The translations under genes were made by a program, and so were the position numbers. 40,331 bases of DNA from the NCBI GenBank assembly GCA_004380135.1, contig QXCR01000211.1, positions 1 through 40,331 on the forward strand, read 5' to 3'. This document shows positions 11,581 to 23,691 of this stretch, piece by piece; positions within the stretch are counted from its first letter, which is position 1; each line of letters begins with the position of its first letter. Under the pieces are notes generated by a model. The model ran no database searches, was not told the origin of the DNA, and saw only the letters and a program-made list of their open reading frames with translations. Source of the DNA: Stemphylium vesicarium. Taxonomy: Eukaryota; Ascomycota; Dothideomycetes; Pleosporales; Pleosporaceae.

Positions 11581-12428
11581 CCTATACTAAAATCTTCTTA
11601 TTACGCAATAACCGCGTAATTACTTTAGATAATAACTTTTCGTCTACATCTACATTTACTTAATACTCTTTACGAGTTTTATCTAAAGAGGCCTATAATA
11701 TATCTATATATAACTAGCTAAGACGCGTATACTCTACATATTTTAGAGGGGAATTTAGTATAATATAATAAGAGTAATTACTAAAAAATTCTTATTATAA
11801 GTAATATTAGAAATAAAATTAGTATTAAGAATTTTCTAGGCTAAGTAAATCTAATATTTATAAGATATAAATAATATAATAAACCTTAGAGCTTATAATA
11901 ATATATAAGATATCTCTACTTATAAGCTAAGTAATTATTAAAATTAAGTAATCTAAAGATAAATTCTTAGAAAGGGAAAATAGTATTGAAACCTAAAGTT
12001 AAAATACTTATAACTATACTATAACTACGCCGCAACTACGCTATATAACTAAGACTAGGATAGCGATCCTATAAAACGCTAAATACTAGTAGTTATATAA
12101 CTAATTACTATGCTAAGAACTATTACTAGAAGTAATTACAACTACCGCAACTATTACTAGAAGTAATTATAACTATTATAACTATTACTAAAAGTTATAC
12201 CTTACTATTATTAGGAGATACTATAACTATTATAAAAATATATAGCTACTAAATAGTATACTTTTATAATTATTATATTTAATTTTAAAATCTAAGAATT
12301 AGTATTTAATTCTTAAATCCTTAAGTTGTTTATTAATTTTTATATTATACTTAACTTATCTTATCTATTACGAGCCTAGCTTATTCCTAAGAACTAACCC
12401 TAGGACTCTCTAAGGACGGACCTTCACA
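11581..12428 (+). repeat. Left inverted-repeat arm: segment X plus LTR-2-like 3' end
   Basis: This AT-rich segment is homologous, in inverted orientation, to 38249-39055 on the other side of the gene island. Its last ~220 bp match the 3' part of the family 2 LTR and end at the same CCTTCACA (12421-12428). The upstream part differs from family 2 and contains 31-bp tandem repeats. It may be a longer relative of the family 2 LTR; its 5' end could not be fixed. Confidence 0.75.
12118..12201 (+). repeat. 31-bp tandem repeat, about 2.7 copies
   Basis: Units starting AACTATTACTAGAAG lie at 12118-12148 and 12149-12179, with a partial third unit from 12180. The same repeat array is present in the inverted right arm near 38480-38560. 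Confidence 0.75.
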
Positions 12429-13643
12429 AATAAAGAGTGCTATAAATAAGGCTATAGTAGCTATAGTAGCTATAAATCTTTAATCTATATATAATTAATA
12501 CCAATCGTAAGAGCTTAATTAATAGATATCGCGTGTTTTGTGCGAGTGGCGTGTTTTGGTGAGGTGTTCGGAAACCCTATGTGTTCGGAAACTATATGCG
12601 CTAGCTTACCTCTGCTTCTCCTCGAGCGCGTCTCAGCTGGTGAAGAACCAAACGATCATCGCGACGTGTTCTCTCCACTACGGTCATATATCTTAACGGG
12701 GCCATTCCACCGAGCAGCTGCGTCCCGTCTATTTAAGAAGGGCCATTTCTAGAAGAAGGAAGTTAAGCCTGCGTTAGACGCGACTGCAGCGTGCGCCGCG
12801 CGACACCGCGAATGCCGGTGCCAGTATACACCATAACCTAATAGTCTGCGGTAAGATAGCAGAGTACAATCCCTAAAGAATCTCACCTATCAACTCTTAG
12901 TTCATGTCGCCTCATCTCAAAATGTTGCATGCTCGTATCTTGCGCGAGCATGACCGCGATTGCGAAATCCTCAGCAATCGCGCGACGCTCATGCGATAGC
13001 TCTACACCGCTCTTCCCACTCTTATTCGCTCCTCACACCTACCCAAACATCGCTCAAGATGGTGACGGCTGGGTCTCTTCACGCGAGGATCCCACGCGAC
13101 TCACTGAACTTCGGGTGATGTATCGCACAAACCCTCGTCTCAATGCTCGGCATGTCTGGCAACGGGCTGTACGACTTCCATACATGATGGCGATGGTCAT
13201 AACTTATTAGAGAGCCCCTGCTCACCTCCTTCAGCCTGCCTTGCAGTATCGCCATACCAATTGCCTACACTAGCACACCACCCTCACTGCGAGGCGCTTG
13301 TCAACCACATTGATCCTCGCTTCACGGCTGCTGAGATCTGAGTACAACGCTCGGAGTAGCGACGACGACGACGACTGCGACCAACGCTTCGAACAGGTCA
13401 CGAATACCACGAATTCGAATCTGGGCGTCGATTGGGCAACAGGGCATATATGACAGGGAGCTCTTGTTCAGAATCATGCTTGTTCACTGGTATACACCGA
13501 AATTCGATACCGCTAAGCGCTAGACGAGTGTGTGCTAAGCACAACATCGATCTTCGTCTGCATAGAAGCATGTCGGAAAACAGGTCAAACTAGTTGAAGT
13601 GATCCCATTTGGCGTTCCTATACACGACTCCACTATTGTCATC
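12429..13643. other. Transition from AT-rich flank to gene island; no gene recognised
   Basis: Base composition changes to normal near 12530. The stretch then holds only short open frames; the best is 12929-13210 on the plus strand, 93 codons. None matches a family I recognise, and no introns restore a longer frame. A (GAC)5 run lies at 13361-13375. The last part is the 3' flank of the non-reducing PKS gene. It could contain a decayed host gene, but I cannot support one. Confidence 0.5.
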
Positions 13644-16600
13644 TTATCCCTCGATATAGGCAAATGCCTTCTCCATCTGAGCATGAAGCAAGTGCACATG
13701 GCCAGGCATTGGCAGATCGAGATGATCCCCAGCCACCGAAAGCGCCAAAACTTCACCAGCAGTATACTTCTCCCAACCATTCGGTCCAAGATCAGCCTTC
13801 GTACGGTCTGGCACCAAGCAGGCAAAGGCACCTAGCTTGGGGTCCTCCATGTAGCCAGGGTACGATGTCGTCGGGATACCCTGCTCCACCAACATTTTCA
13901 TCAGCTTCTCATTGCCCATCACGCGATTGACCATGCCCTTCTCAGCCCAGATGACAGCCGTACGAGTCGGCCTTTCTTCTTTCAGCATGTACGGCGGGTG
14001 GTAGGCGTGCATGGCGACATGATACGCCCGGAAATGCTGTTGAGTGGTGTCAGAGGAGCTCCAGAGCCCGTCCTTCGTAACAGCGGATTCGAAGATGGCG
14101 AAACTGGCATCGTCTTCCGAGTTCATCTTGTCTTCGTCTAAGAGACTGGATCGCGGACAGCACATGTCAATCAGCACCAGACCGTCCACCTTGCGACCGG
14201 CTTTACCCAGTTGACGACAAACCTCGTATGCAACGATAGAGCCGGCCGAAAAACCTCCAATCATGAGAGGACCCTCTGGTTGTGCTTTCATGAGCGCGTC
14301 AACGATAAGTCTTGCTACTCCTTCAATACCGACTTCTTTGGTCAGTCTTTTCGGGCAGCGGAGAAATGGCGAGTCGATGCCATATACAGGCATTTTTGAC
14401 TTGAAGGGCGGCAGATGGATATACGTTGCAATTGTTCCTGTACCGTCAGCCATCATATACAATGGAGTTCTTTTGGAACCGGGACGGCCTTGCAGAAGCA
14501 TGATTCTGACGACGGGCTCTGGTGACGCGTCATCGTCTATCTTGACCGGTCGCTTCTGTTCTCCCTTGGTCATGCTCTGACGTTCGAGGGGCAAAACCTC
14601 CTCCCTGTCACTAGGAGATAGCGAAGAAGCCGAGTCAGACATTGGATGAGCCAATGAACTTGGGCTTGACGGGACGGAAGGTTCAGCACTAGAGGGAGTT
14701 GCACTGAATCTTGGCTTTTCAGTCGTCGGTTCGTTTGCTCCAAATTCTTTTCGAAGATCACCGATAGTAGGATACTCGAAGACGAATGCGGCAGGCAAAT
14801 CAAGACCTGAGACATCCTTTACAGTAGCGACAACTTCGATGGCCATGATAGAGTCAACGCCAAGATCGGCTATCATCGTGTCGTCCCTGAATTCGGAGGG
14901 ATCAGTACCTGTGGCCTTTGAAATGCTGTCCAGGATTGCATTGAATAGCCTCGCGTCGGCAGCAGACTCTCCTTCTTGCTTTTCGGGCTCATCTGTTGTT
15001 CTTTCTTGTGCTGGCACTGTGGCTGAACTAGGTTGTTGCAACTCTCTTGTTTCAGCATCCTTCTTGAAGTTTCTGACAGGCGGTCTGTGTGCGTGTACAA
15101 TGGGAGTCTCATGTGGTCCCTCGAGTACATGTTTCCAGGTTGCTCGGGGAAGCTCTTGATACCGGATGTCGACGCATTGTAAGACAATCTTGGACGATTC
15201 GGGATCAAAGACAATCGCATCGCAGTATGCTGTGTCTTTGACCCACTTCGAGATACGAGTGTATGTCATATACTGCTTTCCAGGAATCAGGGGAGCCGTC
15301 TGCTCGACGCTCGCGAAACCCATTACGATGAACGTGGTCTTGGGAGATTTGCTCGGGTTGCCATTTACCATGAAGCCGGCTAAATGCACAAGAGCCTCAC
15401 CCCAATAAGGTGAGAATGTGAATCGCGTCCCGCTGGGATCATGAGGAAGAGTGACTACTGCTGCAGCCTCCTGGAAATCTTTCGCTATGTAGGCCTCGTT
15501 GATACCCTGGAAGTCAGGCGCAAACTCAACTGCGTTGCCAAACAGCGCATAGAAGACCTCTGGTTGCATTCTATGGCCCCGTCCTTCGTTGGCATTTTTG
15601 ATCGTCTCGTCCATCCTGGCTTTGATGAAGTACGATATCCGGTCCCATTCAACCTGACTTCTGGTTGGGTCGCGAACTTTGACTACGCAAGTACCGAGAT
15701 CATGCGATGCACTTGCAGATGTAGCCTGGAATTTGATTGAAATTGTCTCTGCAGAGGAGCTGTCCATTACAGCTGTAGTGATAAGATCACCGTCAGGGCC
15801 CACAAGCTTTTTCGTCAGAGGTAAAAGAAGCTTAGGGTCATGGAGAGTTAGCCAGGGTTGTGTTACGTTCTTCCTACCACTGTATTCGAGGGCATATCTG
15901 GTCGCTGCAAAAGCAGCCTCACAGAAGACGCTTCCTGAACACAGTCCAATACCTTGCATCTTGTGGCCGTCCATAAGTCCCATGAATCCCGGGTCGGCAA
16001 TTGAAGCCCGAAACGCGACCCGGATGTTTGGAGAGGATGACTTGGCCACAAGATATTGTGCGCATGTAGAGATGATTGGCTCGGGTGAGGTGACTGGGGA
16101 CTGTTCAGACACTACTTCCGTGGCCTTATCGGTATGACTTATCCAGAAGTTCCTCATGTCCCATGCGTAGGAAGGAAGTGTCAACAACTTGAGGTTGCTT
16201 TCATATGGCGCATGGAGTGCGAGCCAGTCAATATCAATACCACTAGTGTACATGGCCGCGAGAGTTTTCGACAAGGACATCCAGTTGCTCGTCTTCGGCT
16301 GGAGACTATGCGTCATCTTGGAAGCTGGAGCGGAAAGTGTATCGCGCACGAAGGACATGCAGACTGGTGCAGGTCCGACTTCGAGCCAAACTGGGTCAGC
16401 CAACTTGGACTTTACAGCAACAAGGCCACCCATGAAGTCGACAGCTTGGCGTGTCTGCTGAACCATGTATTCTTGTGTGAAGACCCCTTCTCTATCAACG
16501 ACAGATCCAAGCAAAGTTGAAGCCACTGGGATCTTGGGTGCTGAATATGTCACACCTGCTGCGATGCGAGAGTAGTCCTCTAGGATTGGGTCCATTTGGA

Positions 16601-19600
16601 AAGAATGGAAAGCGAATGGAAGAGGTAGTATCTTCGCACGAACCTTTGTGTTTTGCGCTGTGATGCTCGATTGGAACTCTGCAAGATCTTCGGCAGTACC
16701 ACTGACAACAGTAGAGGTAGAGCTGTTGATGCAAGCAACGTTACAGGAAGAGGAAAGTGTTCTGGGAAGCTGGGCCCGAACTTCATCGACTGGCATGGAT
16801 ACTGACAGCATAGAACAAGAGTCGGATTCGCATCGCTCCAAGAGTAGGAGAGAGCGATGCCCAACCAGATACAACGCGTCTGCCAAAGACAGAACACCAG
16901 CGGCATGTAGGGCGGCATACTCTCCAAGACTGTGTCCTATCACCATGGTAGGCTCAATTCCAGCTGATCGCCAGAAATGGATGAGAGCCATTTCCAAAGT
17001 CAGTACAGCGAGTTGTACCTGACTTGCATCCTTTGTAGACACATTGACCGTTTCATTGGTGATAATGTCCAAGAAGGGAGGGAAGTCATACCCAGCACAG
17101 ATGGAGGCGCACAAATCGACTCTCTCACGGAAGATGGGATTTGAGCGATACAGCTCGGAACCCATACCTCCATAATGAGACCCCTGCCCAGTGAAGACGA
17201 ATACGAGAGGCGAAGCCCGCTGCGCTACGGAGCTATCGTTGCGTTCGATTTCGGCTTCGAGTTTTGCAATAACCTCCTGAGTCGTGGATGCAGTAATGGC
17301 CGATCTGATGGGGTGGTGCATCCTCCTCGCAGTGGTTGTATACGCTAGGTCTTCGACGCGTGTGTTGGGTTTCGATCGAAGCCATCTGAGAAGCCTCTTC
17401 TTGTTTAGAAGTTGGGACGACTGTGTTCTCGCTGACATAACAATGGTATGAGCGGACCTAACATCGGCGTTCCTTTCCTTTGTGTCTGTGTAGTCTTCTA
17501 ATAATAGGCATGCGTTGCCGCCCTGCAATTGGTGTGGTCAGTGTCGTAGCAGATGTCAGTCACATAAGATGACTCACCGCTGCATCAAAGTTGTTGAGAA
17601 GTATTCTTCTAGGCTTGTTGTCTGTTGTCTTGAATTCCAGCGGCTCGGAGGAGATTTGGATGTTGATTTCATGTAATGGAGGGAAGTTGGGGTTGAGAGT
17701 ATGGGGCATTCCTGCTTGTGGTGGTATCGTACTATGTTGGAACATGAGAATACTCTTAAGTAAGGAGGACATTCCTGCGGCCTAAGTTCGACAATGGTAT
17801 CAGCATCCGCAATGTTGAGAACTAGGTTCAAGTTATTACTCACCGCTTCACTATGACCTATATTCGCCTTGATAGCTCCCACATTCAGAGGTCTGCCATG
17901 AATTCTCTTCGAAAACACACTGGAGACCGCTCCTATCTCTGCCTTATCGCCTACTTGGGTCCCTGTCCCATGCATCTCGACGTATGAGATATCTTGGGGC
18001 GTGACGCGTGCATTTCGCAAGACTTTTTGGAACAATCGTTCCTGGGCAGCAGCATCAGATGTTGTGATGGATGTAGAGTTCCCTGAGTGGTTCCTGGCCG
18101 AGGAAGAGATGACAGCCAAGATGTTGTCATTCTGGGCAATAGCATCATCAAGCCTTTTCAGGACCACAGCACCTGAAAAGTCGGCACGACAGTAACCATC
18201 CGCATCGTCTCGATAAGTCTTACAGTTCCCCGAATCAGACAAAACCCCAGACCGGCTCAGGCTGGTGAAAGAATGAGGAGTCGATAACACGTTGGCAGCC
18301 CCAGCCACAGCCATATCTACATCTCTCGTGATCAAGCTCATGCACGCAAGATGAATGCAGGAACTTGTGGCTGCACAAGCAGAGTCAAGCGCATACGTCG
18401 GCCCCTCCCAGTTGAATTGGAAAGCAAGTCGACCTGGCCCGAACGCACGCTGAACAGCCTGCAGAGTGTAGGCATCGCATCCCAGAGCGCGATGACCAAC
18501 CACATGCCAATCGTCGTTGCATTGGCCAAAGAAGGTTGCAATCCTGGTTGGATCGGTACTCTTGGTTTGACCATCTGAATATCCCGCCATTTCGAGTGCC
18601 TCATATGCATTCATCAAGAACAATCGATGAGCAGGGTCCATGAGCATAGCTTCTCTAGGCGATATATGGAAAAATTTGGAGTCGAAGTGTCCAGGATTAT
18701 TCATGAAGCAGCCGTGACGGCAAGTCATAGTACATCTACCCGGGCCGGCTGGTGGATGCTTAGGCGAATAGTACTCTTCCAGGTTGAAGCGATCGGACGG
18801 GACTTCTTCATGCAGATCGAGGCCTTTCAATATGACATTCCAGAATTCCTCGAGGTCATCGCTGCCTGGTCCCTTCCCAGCCATGCCTACAATGGCGATA
18901 CCGTCATTTGTACCTGAAGTTTGCGGGCTTGCAAGAAACCCATTCTGGACAAACACTTCCTTTCCTGCGGTTTGTAGACACTTGACAAGATATGTTGTGT
19001 GGCTGCTGGGACCGATGATCTTGGCTTCAATGTCTTTTGATGCGCCCAGAGCAGCGTTCAGATTGCTGACAGCCTGGACGATGTCCAAAGGCCGTGACAA
19101 CGTCTGATATGCAGAAGCCCTCAAGAGATGCCTCCATTCTGCGTAGCTCGCTTCCGGAAAGTCGTCATCTAGTCCATGTATCCTGTATCCAGAAGGTAGA
19201 GGTGTCTCTAGCAACGGAGTATTTCCAACGATGTAGTCGATATCAGAGTCCGAGACGCTCAAGGTATGTTGTAGAGCATGGATGTTGAGCTCATTCTTTG
19301 GAAGATTCTTCAAATTAGGACATTCACTCAAAGTGAACTCCAAAACAGAAGGAGGCCCTATGATGGTACTCCATCGATCTCCGATGACTCCAATCTTTGC
19401 TCTCTTGGAAGAATGAATGCCCTGCGAGAACACTGATTAGTTTCCAGTGTAATTTCATTTGAGTATATAGAACTTACCATGGAACTTTGAAACTGATCGA
19501 GAGTTTTACCCAGATCTGCTGCTGGGATACCGAGAATAGCCCAGCCCCAAGTGCCGGGGCTCTCCTCCATAACCCTTGATCTTACTAAGGTAAGATTGCA

Positions 19601-20112
19601 GAGTCTCGACCATACACGACCAGCCTCGATGCATGCTGCATAAAGAGTTTCGAAATTGATCGAGATTGACATCACTGCTGCGCTGAAAAGTCCTCCAGAA
19701 ATACCGATCACCTCGGGCCTAGGTCGGCTTTCGTCAAGTATATGCGGCTCCCGACTCAAAGTCCTCAAACTAGTCAGTATGAGGAGATCGTAGTTGAAGA
19801 TTGGCAAGAGGCTTACTCTAGGAGAACTACAGCTCGGATCGCATAGATCATCATGGCATGTGCCATACCGAAATCATCTCCAGCGTGTCGATATCTCTCA
19901 GCCAGCTCTTGGAAACTGGAGGAATCCTTGAAACCTTCTTGCAACACTCGGTCCATGGCTTTGGTCTCTGTCTTGATCGCTGAAAAGAGATCTTCCAAGA
20001 ACGACCGAATCCAGGGTTTTTTTGCGGCCTGTACATAGACATGGTCGATGCCCTCTACCCAAGGATCTGTGACGTCTCCAAAGAGAAGAACTGTTCGGTG
20101 GCTGGTTTTCAT
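13644..20112 (-). CDS. CURS2: Non-reducing polyketide synthase, curvularin-synthase 2 type (SAT-KS-AT-PT-ACP-TE)
   Basis: Five exons on the minus strand: 20112-19817, about 19763-19478, 19421-17844, 17781-17578 and 17522-13644, giving 2080 aa. Introns are 53-62 bp with GT...AG ends. The second acceptor has in-frame alternatives at 19769 and 19754. Domains: SAT 1-360 with GISGG around Ser121, where Cys is more usual, and His near 246. KS is 367-790 (Cys543, His678, His717). AT is 894-1190 (GHSLGEY, Ser986). PT is 1266-1590 (His1308, Asp1458). ACP has GVDSI at Ser1679. TE is 1805-2080 (GFSAG Ser1880, Asp1907, His2055). The enzyme should accept a reduced starter from the partner PKS, extend it, cyclise it by aldol condensation and release it as a macrolactone. 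PT residues F1455, Y1576 and W1584 agree with those I recall for AtCURS2, favouring C8-C3 closure (a dehydrocurvularin-type lactone) over resorcylic C2-C7 closure. The symbol rests on that match and on architecture. Confidence 0.88.
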
Positions 20113-20189
20113 AATTACGAAGTATTGAAATCAACGATGAAATATAAAGCTACAAACACTGTTGCAAGAACAACGGCTCGGTGGCTATT

Positions 20190-20207
20190 GAGAATATATA
20201 TATTCTC
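20190..20207. promoter_or_regulatory. TATA-containing perfect palindrome upstream of NR-PKS
   Basis: GAGAATATATATATTCTC is a perfect 18-bp palindrome lying 78-95 bp upstream of the NR-PKS start codon. It is the most obvious TATA-like site of that promoter; its palindromic form may be incidental. Confidence 0.5.
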
Positions 20208-21229
20208 ATCCGGCCAGCATAGTGACGGACAGGATGAAACCTAGACGAGTAGTGAACAGACCATGCTACGATGATCTAAGGAGGTTATCGTTCTCAACAC
20301 TGCAAATCGCTGAATCGAGGAACTGGATACAACCTGTGGGGTACGCTCATGGTATCTCGCGTTGGTTGTGCTGACTGCAGGAAATGTGGATGTGGTCATT
20401 ACAGCCTTCATTCATTGTACGTACTGCGGCTGGTATCAGCTTGAGCCGGTCGTCCCACATGGGGCTTAACTGATACACATCCATTTAGGAAAATGGTCCA
20501 TATCTCTCCATCTCACTAAAGCCTATGAGTTCAGCATGTGGATGTAGCTACGATTTCCGCGGAGGCAACGACAGTTCAACAAACCAGATGCGCTATCATA
20601 CAGTAATGCGATACCTAAGTGCTGACAAGGACGCCTTGAATCCTTTGAGAGGGACTTGATAGCATATGAAGTCGCCTATTGGCGGTAATTCTAAACCAGC
20701 CAGTTTCCCTATCACTCAACGCATTGGGAGAGCCTGGTATGAGAAGATAAAGTGTCAGTACCGGCTTCCGTCCCGTCCGAATGAGGAATGGAATGATGCT
20801 TGAAAGGATTACTCAACGAAAATATTACGTAGGATGACCGTATTTTCGGTGGTGGCCTGAAATCCCTCCGTTTGTTGTCAGTCGCGGATACGATAGCCCC
20901 AGTTCTCCGAGTCAAGTCGCGCTGATCATGTTATCAGAAGAATCCCGCTCAAAGCCTCAGGTTTCGGGCAGCAGGAATGGGCCACAGAAGGATTGGGTGT
21001 TGTGCTGGTTGACAACTAAAATTCATAATCTGGGCTACGTGTGAACAGAGGGGATGCGGCAGACTTAGTGAGTCGCGGAACGGACCACGCCGCACCGGTC
21101 GATCCCCCGTCACAGCCGAGGTGCTTAGATCTCACGCGCTACGGCCGAACCCCCACGTGTCTCTTGGCATTATTCGCCCGTGCGGCGGACGAACGGCGCT
21201 TCCCCCACCGCAAGCATAAGCTAATGTCC

Positions 21230-21239
21230 TTCGACCGCC
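21230..21239. promoter_or_regulatory. TTCGACCGCC, candidate operator of the cluster regulator
   Basis: The first nine bases are the complement of GCGGTCGAA, the nonamer repeated in the HR-PKS/MFS promoter. It is 100 bp upstream of the regulator start codon and is followed by GGCCGCCG, giving a dense CCG/CGG cluster typical of Zn2Cys6 protein targets. Confidence 0.5.
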
Positions 21240-21338
21240 GGCCGCCGTGATTGTCAACCTCTTTCCGCCGTCCGTCAACTCAACGTTATTGTTTTCGCAG
21301 CTGGAACAGAAGCTCAAACTCACCGGGGAGTAGACCCG

Positions 21339-23691
21339 ATGTCGTCTCCACGTGCTGCACCGTCACATGACACATTCCCGAACGCGAAGCGGAGAAAGGT
21401 CCGTAAAGGCACACACAGCTGCTGGGAATGCAAGCGGAGGAAAATGAAGTGTATTTTCGATCCGCGCATTATCAGTACCTCCTGCAATGGATGCAGACAG
21501 CGTGGCTCTCCATGCATCAGCCAGGAGTTTGTTCAGGACGACTCCCATGTTGCGCACAGTGCGAACGATAGCGCCTCTCTGGACGCCTCAACCCCCATTG
21601 CGACTTCTAGTGACGATGCGAGAAGAGCCGATCATGACATTCTCACACCTGTGTCAGTAGACTCTGAGCCCTGCCGATACCTCCCCTCTCGCAAGTCCTC
21701 AGATGTACGTCCTGCACCTGTCCCATTATCCTGGTGTACGATCGTTACTGACCACGTTCCAGAAACAATTTACGACCCGGAGCAGCAATGACGCATCAAC
21801 ATGTCCGATGAAACATGAGAAGCTTTCCAGGTATCTACATGAGGCACTACCGTCACGAGAAGATACAGAGCGCATCTGCAAAGCTAGCCGTCACTCCTCC
21901 ATACTTGCCCACGAGCTCTTGACCATGCCGTACGACACTCTCTATCGAAACGGCCTCAAGACTCCTGACAGTCTGCTTGGCATTCCAGGACCACATGCGC
22001 ATCCTGTTCTGATTGCGAAGCACATGCTCCAGCTTGCCACGTTCTTGCAGCACCTCCACCCCGATCTTGACAAAGAAATCAAAATTCTTTCTGAGTCCCC
22101 GCGCGCCATCATGCAGCGTCTAGTTGATATCGCAATCCACCACGTGACAACCAACAACGAGCTTTTGGGCAGTGTAGAAAGTCTTGAGTGTATCATGATC
22201 GAGAGTTTGTACCAAGCAAACATTGGAAACCTTCGAAAAAGCTGGGTCGCGGGTCGAAGAGCGATGAGTATCGCACAGTTGATGGGACTCCATCGATCCG
22301 ACAGCCTATCGAAGTACAAAGTACTCGACCCTAAGACAGAGTACAACCCACAACTGATGTGGCTCCGCATCGTCACCTTGGATCGACACCTGTGTCTCCT
22401 CCTGGGCATACCGCAAGGATGTACCGACCGCAGCATGGCCTCTGAAACTTGCCTTTCCAACGATACGCAAATGGGTCGTCTTGAGCGCCTACACTGCGTA
22501 CTGATGTCTCGTATCCTGGAGCGTAATGAATGCAGTCCCAATGCTCAACATGCTGTCGTCACCCGCGAAATCGATTTGGAGCTGCAAAAAGCCGCTCGTG
22601 GCCTCACGAGCAAATGGTGGCTAGCCCCCAAGCTCAACACTGCCTCTGCCGACCTACAAGTCCACTTTTGGGACACGCGGCGGCTTCTTGCGCAGATATT
22701 TCACTACAACCTGCTGATCCAGTTGCACCTACCATACATGCTGCGCGTCTCGTCTGATGAGAGTAAACACGACTACTCACGGATGACGTGCGTAAATGCG
22801 TCGCGTGAGGTGCTGTCGCGCTACATCACACTGCGTAATTTGAACCGCATTGCGTACAGCTGCCGCACCGTCGACTTTCTTGCCCTCATGGCGGCCATGG
22901 CGCTGCTACTTGCACACATGGACTGTCATCGAGCTGAAGCGGACAATCCGCTCGCGCACCAATATCTGAGCGATCGTGCCATGATCGAGCAAGTCCAGGA
23001 GAACATGCATGAAATTAACAAGTTGAATTCTGACGCACTGAGTGCTCAAAGTGAAAATCTGCTGAAGAAGCTACTGGCGATAGAGATGGAGGCAAGCGAT
23101 ACGCGAGTGAGCGTGAGTGAGGCGAGCAATGGGGTCGTGCAACAAGATGGTACAACACGAGAAGAGGATGGCGTAGTCAGCGTACAAATTCCGTATTTTG
23201 GCATCATTCGCATCGGAAAAGATACCCCTACCGAAAACCAAGCTTCAGTCACTGCTACCATGCATGGAACAGCTCCGTTGCAGTTAGATCGATTCCCAAC
23301 TATCACCAACACCAACTCAGATCCGGTGCATGTTCATTCTCAAGCCCGCTTCCCCTCATCAACACAATTGAGCTATTCTTCCCATCCGAACACGCCACCT
23401 CATGCTCTTTCTCTTAACAACATCGCATTCCACGCCACATCTATGGCAGCTCTTCCAGATTCTTCAGCTGTTTTCACGCGTCAGCAACACCAACAGCAGC
23501 AACAAGAACACCAAGAATTCGGAGGAGATTTAGCCACTTTCTCCGATACAGCCTTTTCATCGTCACTCCCTGCATCATGGCAGGGTAATTTTCCAGAGCT
23601 AGCTGCAGGAAGTGAGGACTGGGCGTTTCAGGGGGTGGACATGGCGTTTTTTGAGAGCATAATGAGAAGTGACACAGATCTTGGGCAATGA
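21339..23691 (+). CDS. Zn2Cys6 fungal transcription factor (cluster regulator)
   Basis: Two exons, 21339-21704 and 21763-23691, are joined across a 58-bp intron (GTACGT...CTGAC...CAG), giving 764 aa. The N-terminus has a complete binuclear zinc cluster: Cys28, 31, 38, 49, 52 and 59, spacing CX2CX6CX10CX2CX6C, preceded by the basic stretch KRRKVRKG. Residues about 230-400 resemble the fungal-specific transcription factor middle-homology domain; the helix around 270-302 (QANIGNLRKSW...AQLMGLHR) is typical. A glutamine-rich run lies at 696-707, and the acidic, aromatic C-terminus could be an activation region. The gene is divergent from the NR-PKS and convergent with the HR-PKS, at the centre of the cluster, so it most likely activates both PKS genes and the transporter. 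The start chosen is the first ATG before the zinc cluster. Confidence 0.9.

Larger units (their letters stand above)
20113..21338. promoter_or_regulatory. Shared divergent promoter of NR-PKS and regulator
   Basis: This 1.2 kb gene-free interval lies between the start codons of the minus-strand NR-PKS and the plus-strand regulator gene, so it must carry both promoters. The half next to the regulator is rich in CGG/CCG triplets (21070-21270), including CGGTCGA at 21096-21102 and TTCGACCGCC at 21230-21239. These resemble the repeated motif of the HR-PKS/MFS promoter. The half next to the NR-PKS has a TATA-containing palindrome at 20190-20207. Confidence 0.7.

Noticed and set aside
12540..13210. 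Two short plus-strand frames (12540-12752 and 12929-13210) as genes
   Set aside because: No recognisable domain, atypical composition, no extension by introns.
13599..16520. Many plus-strand open frames of 60-150 codons opposite the NR-PKS
   Set aside because: They lie antisense to a continuous, motif-rich PKS frame, show no domains or splice logic and are shadow frames of GC-balanced coding DNA.
13644..20112. Assignment as a resorcylic acid lactone or orsellinic-type NR-PKS
   Set aside because: The PT trio and HR-PKS partner fit curvularin-type synthases better; resorcylic remains the main alternative if the alignment disagrees.
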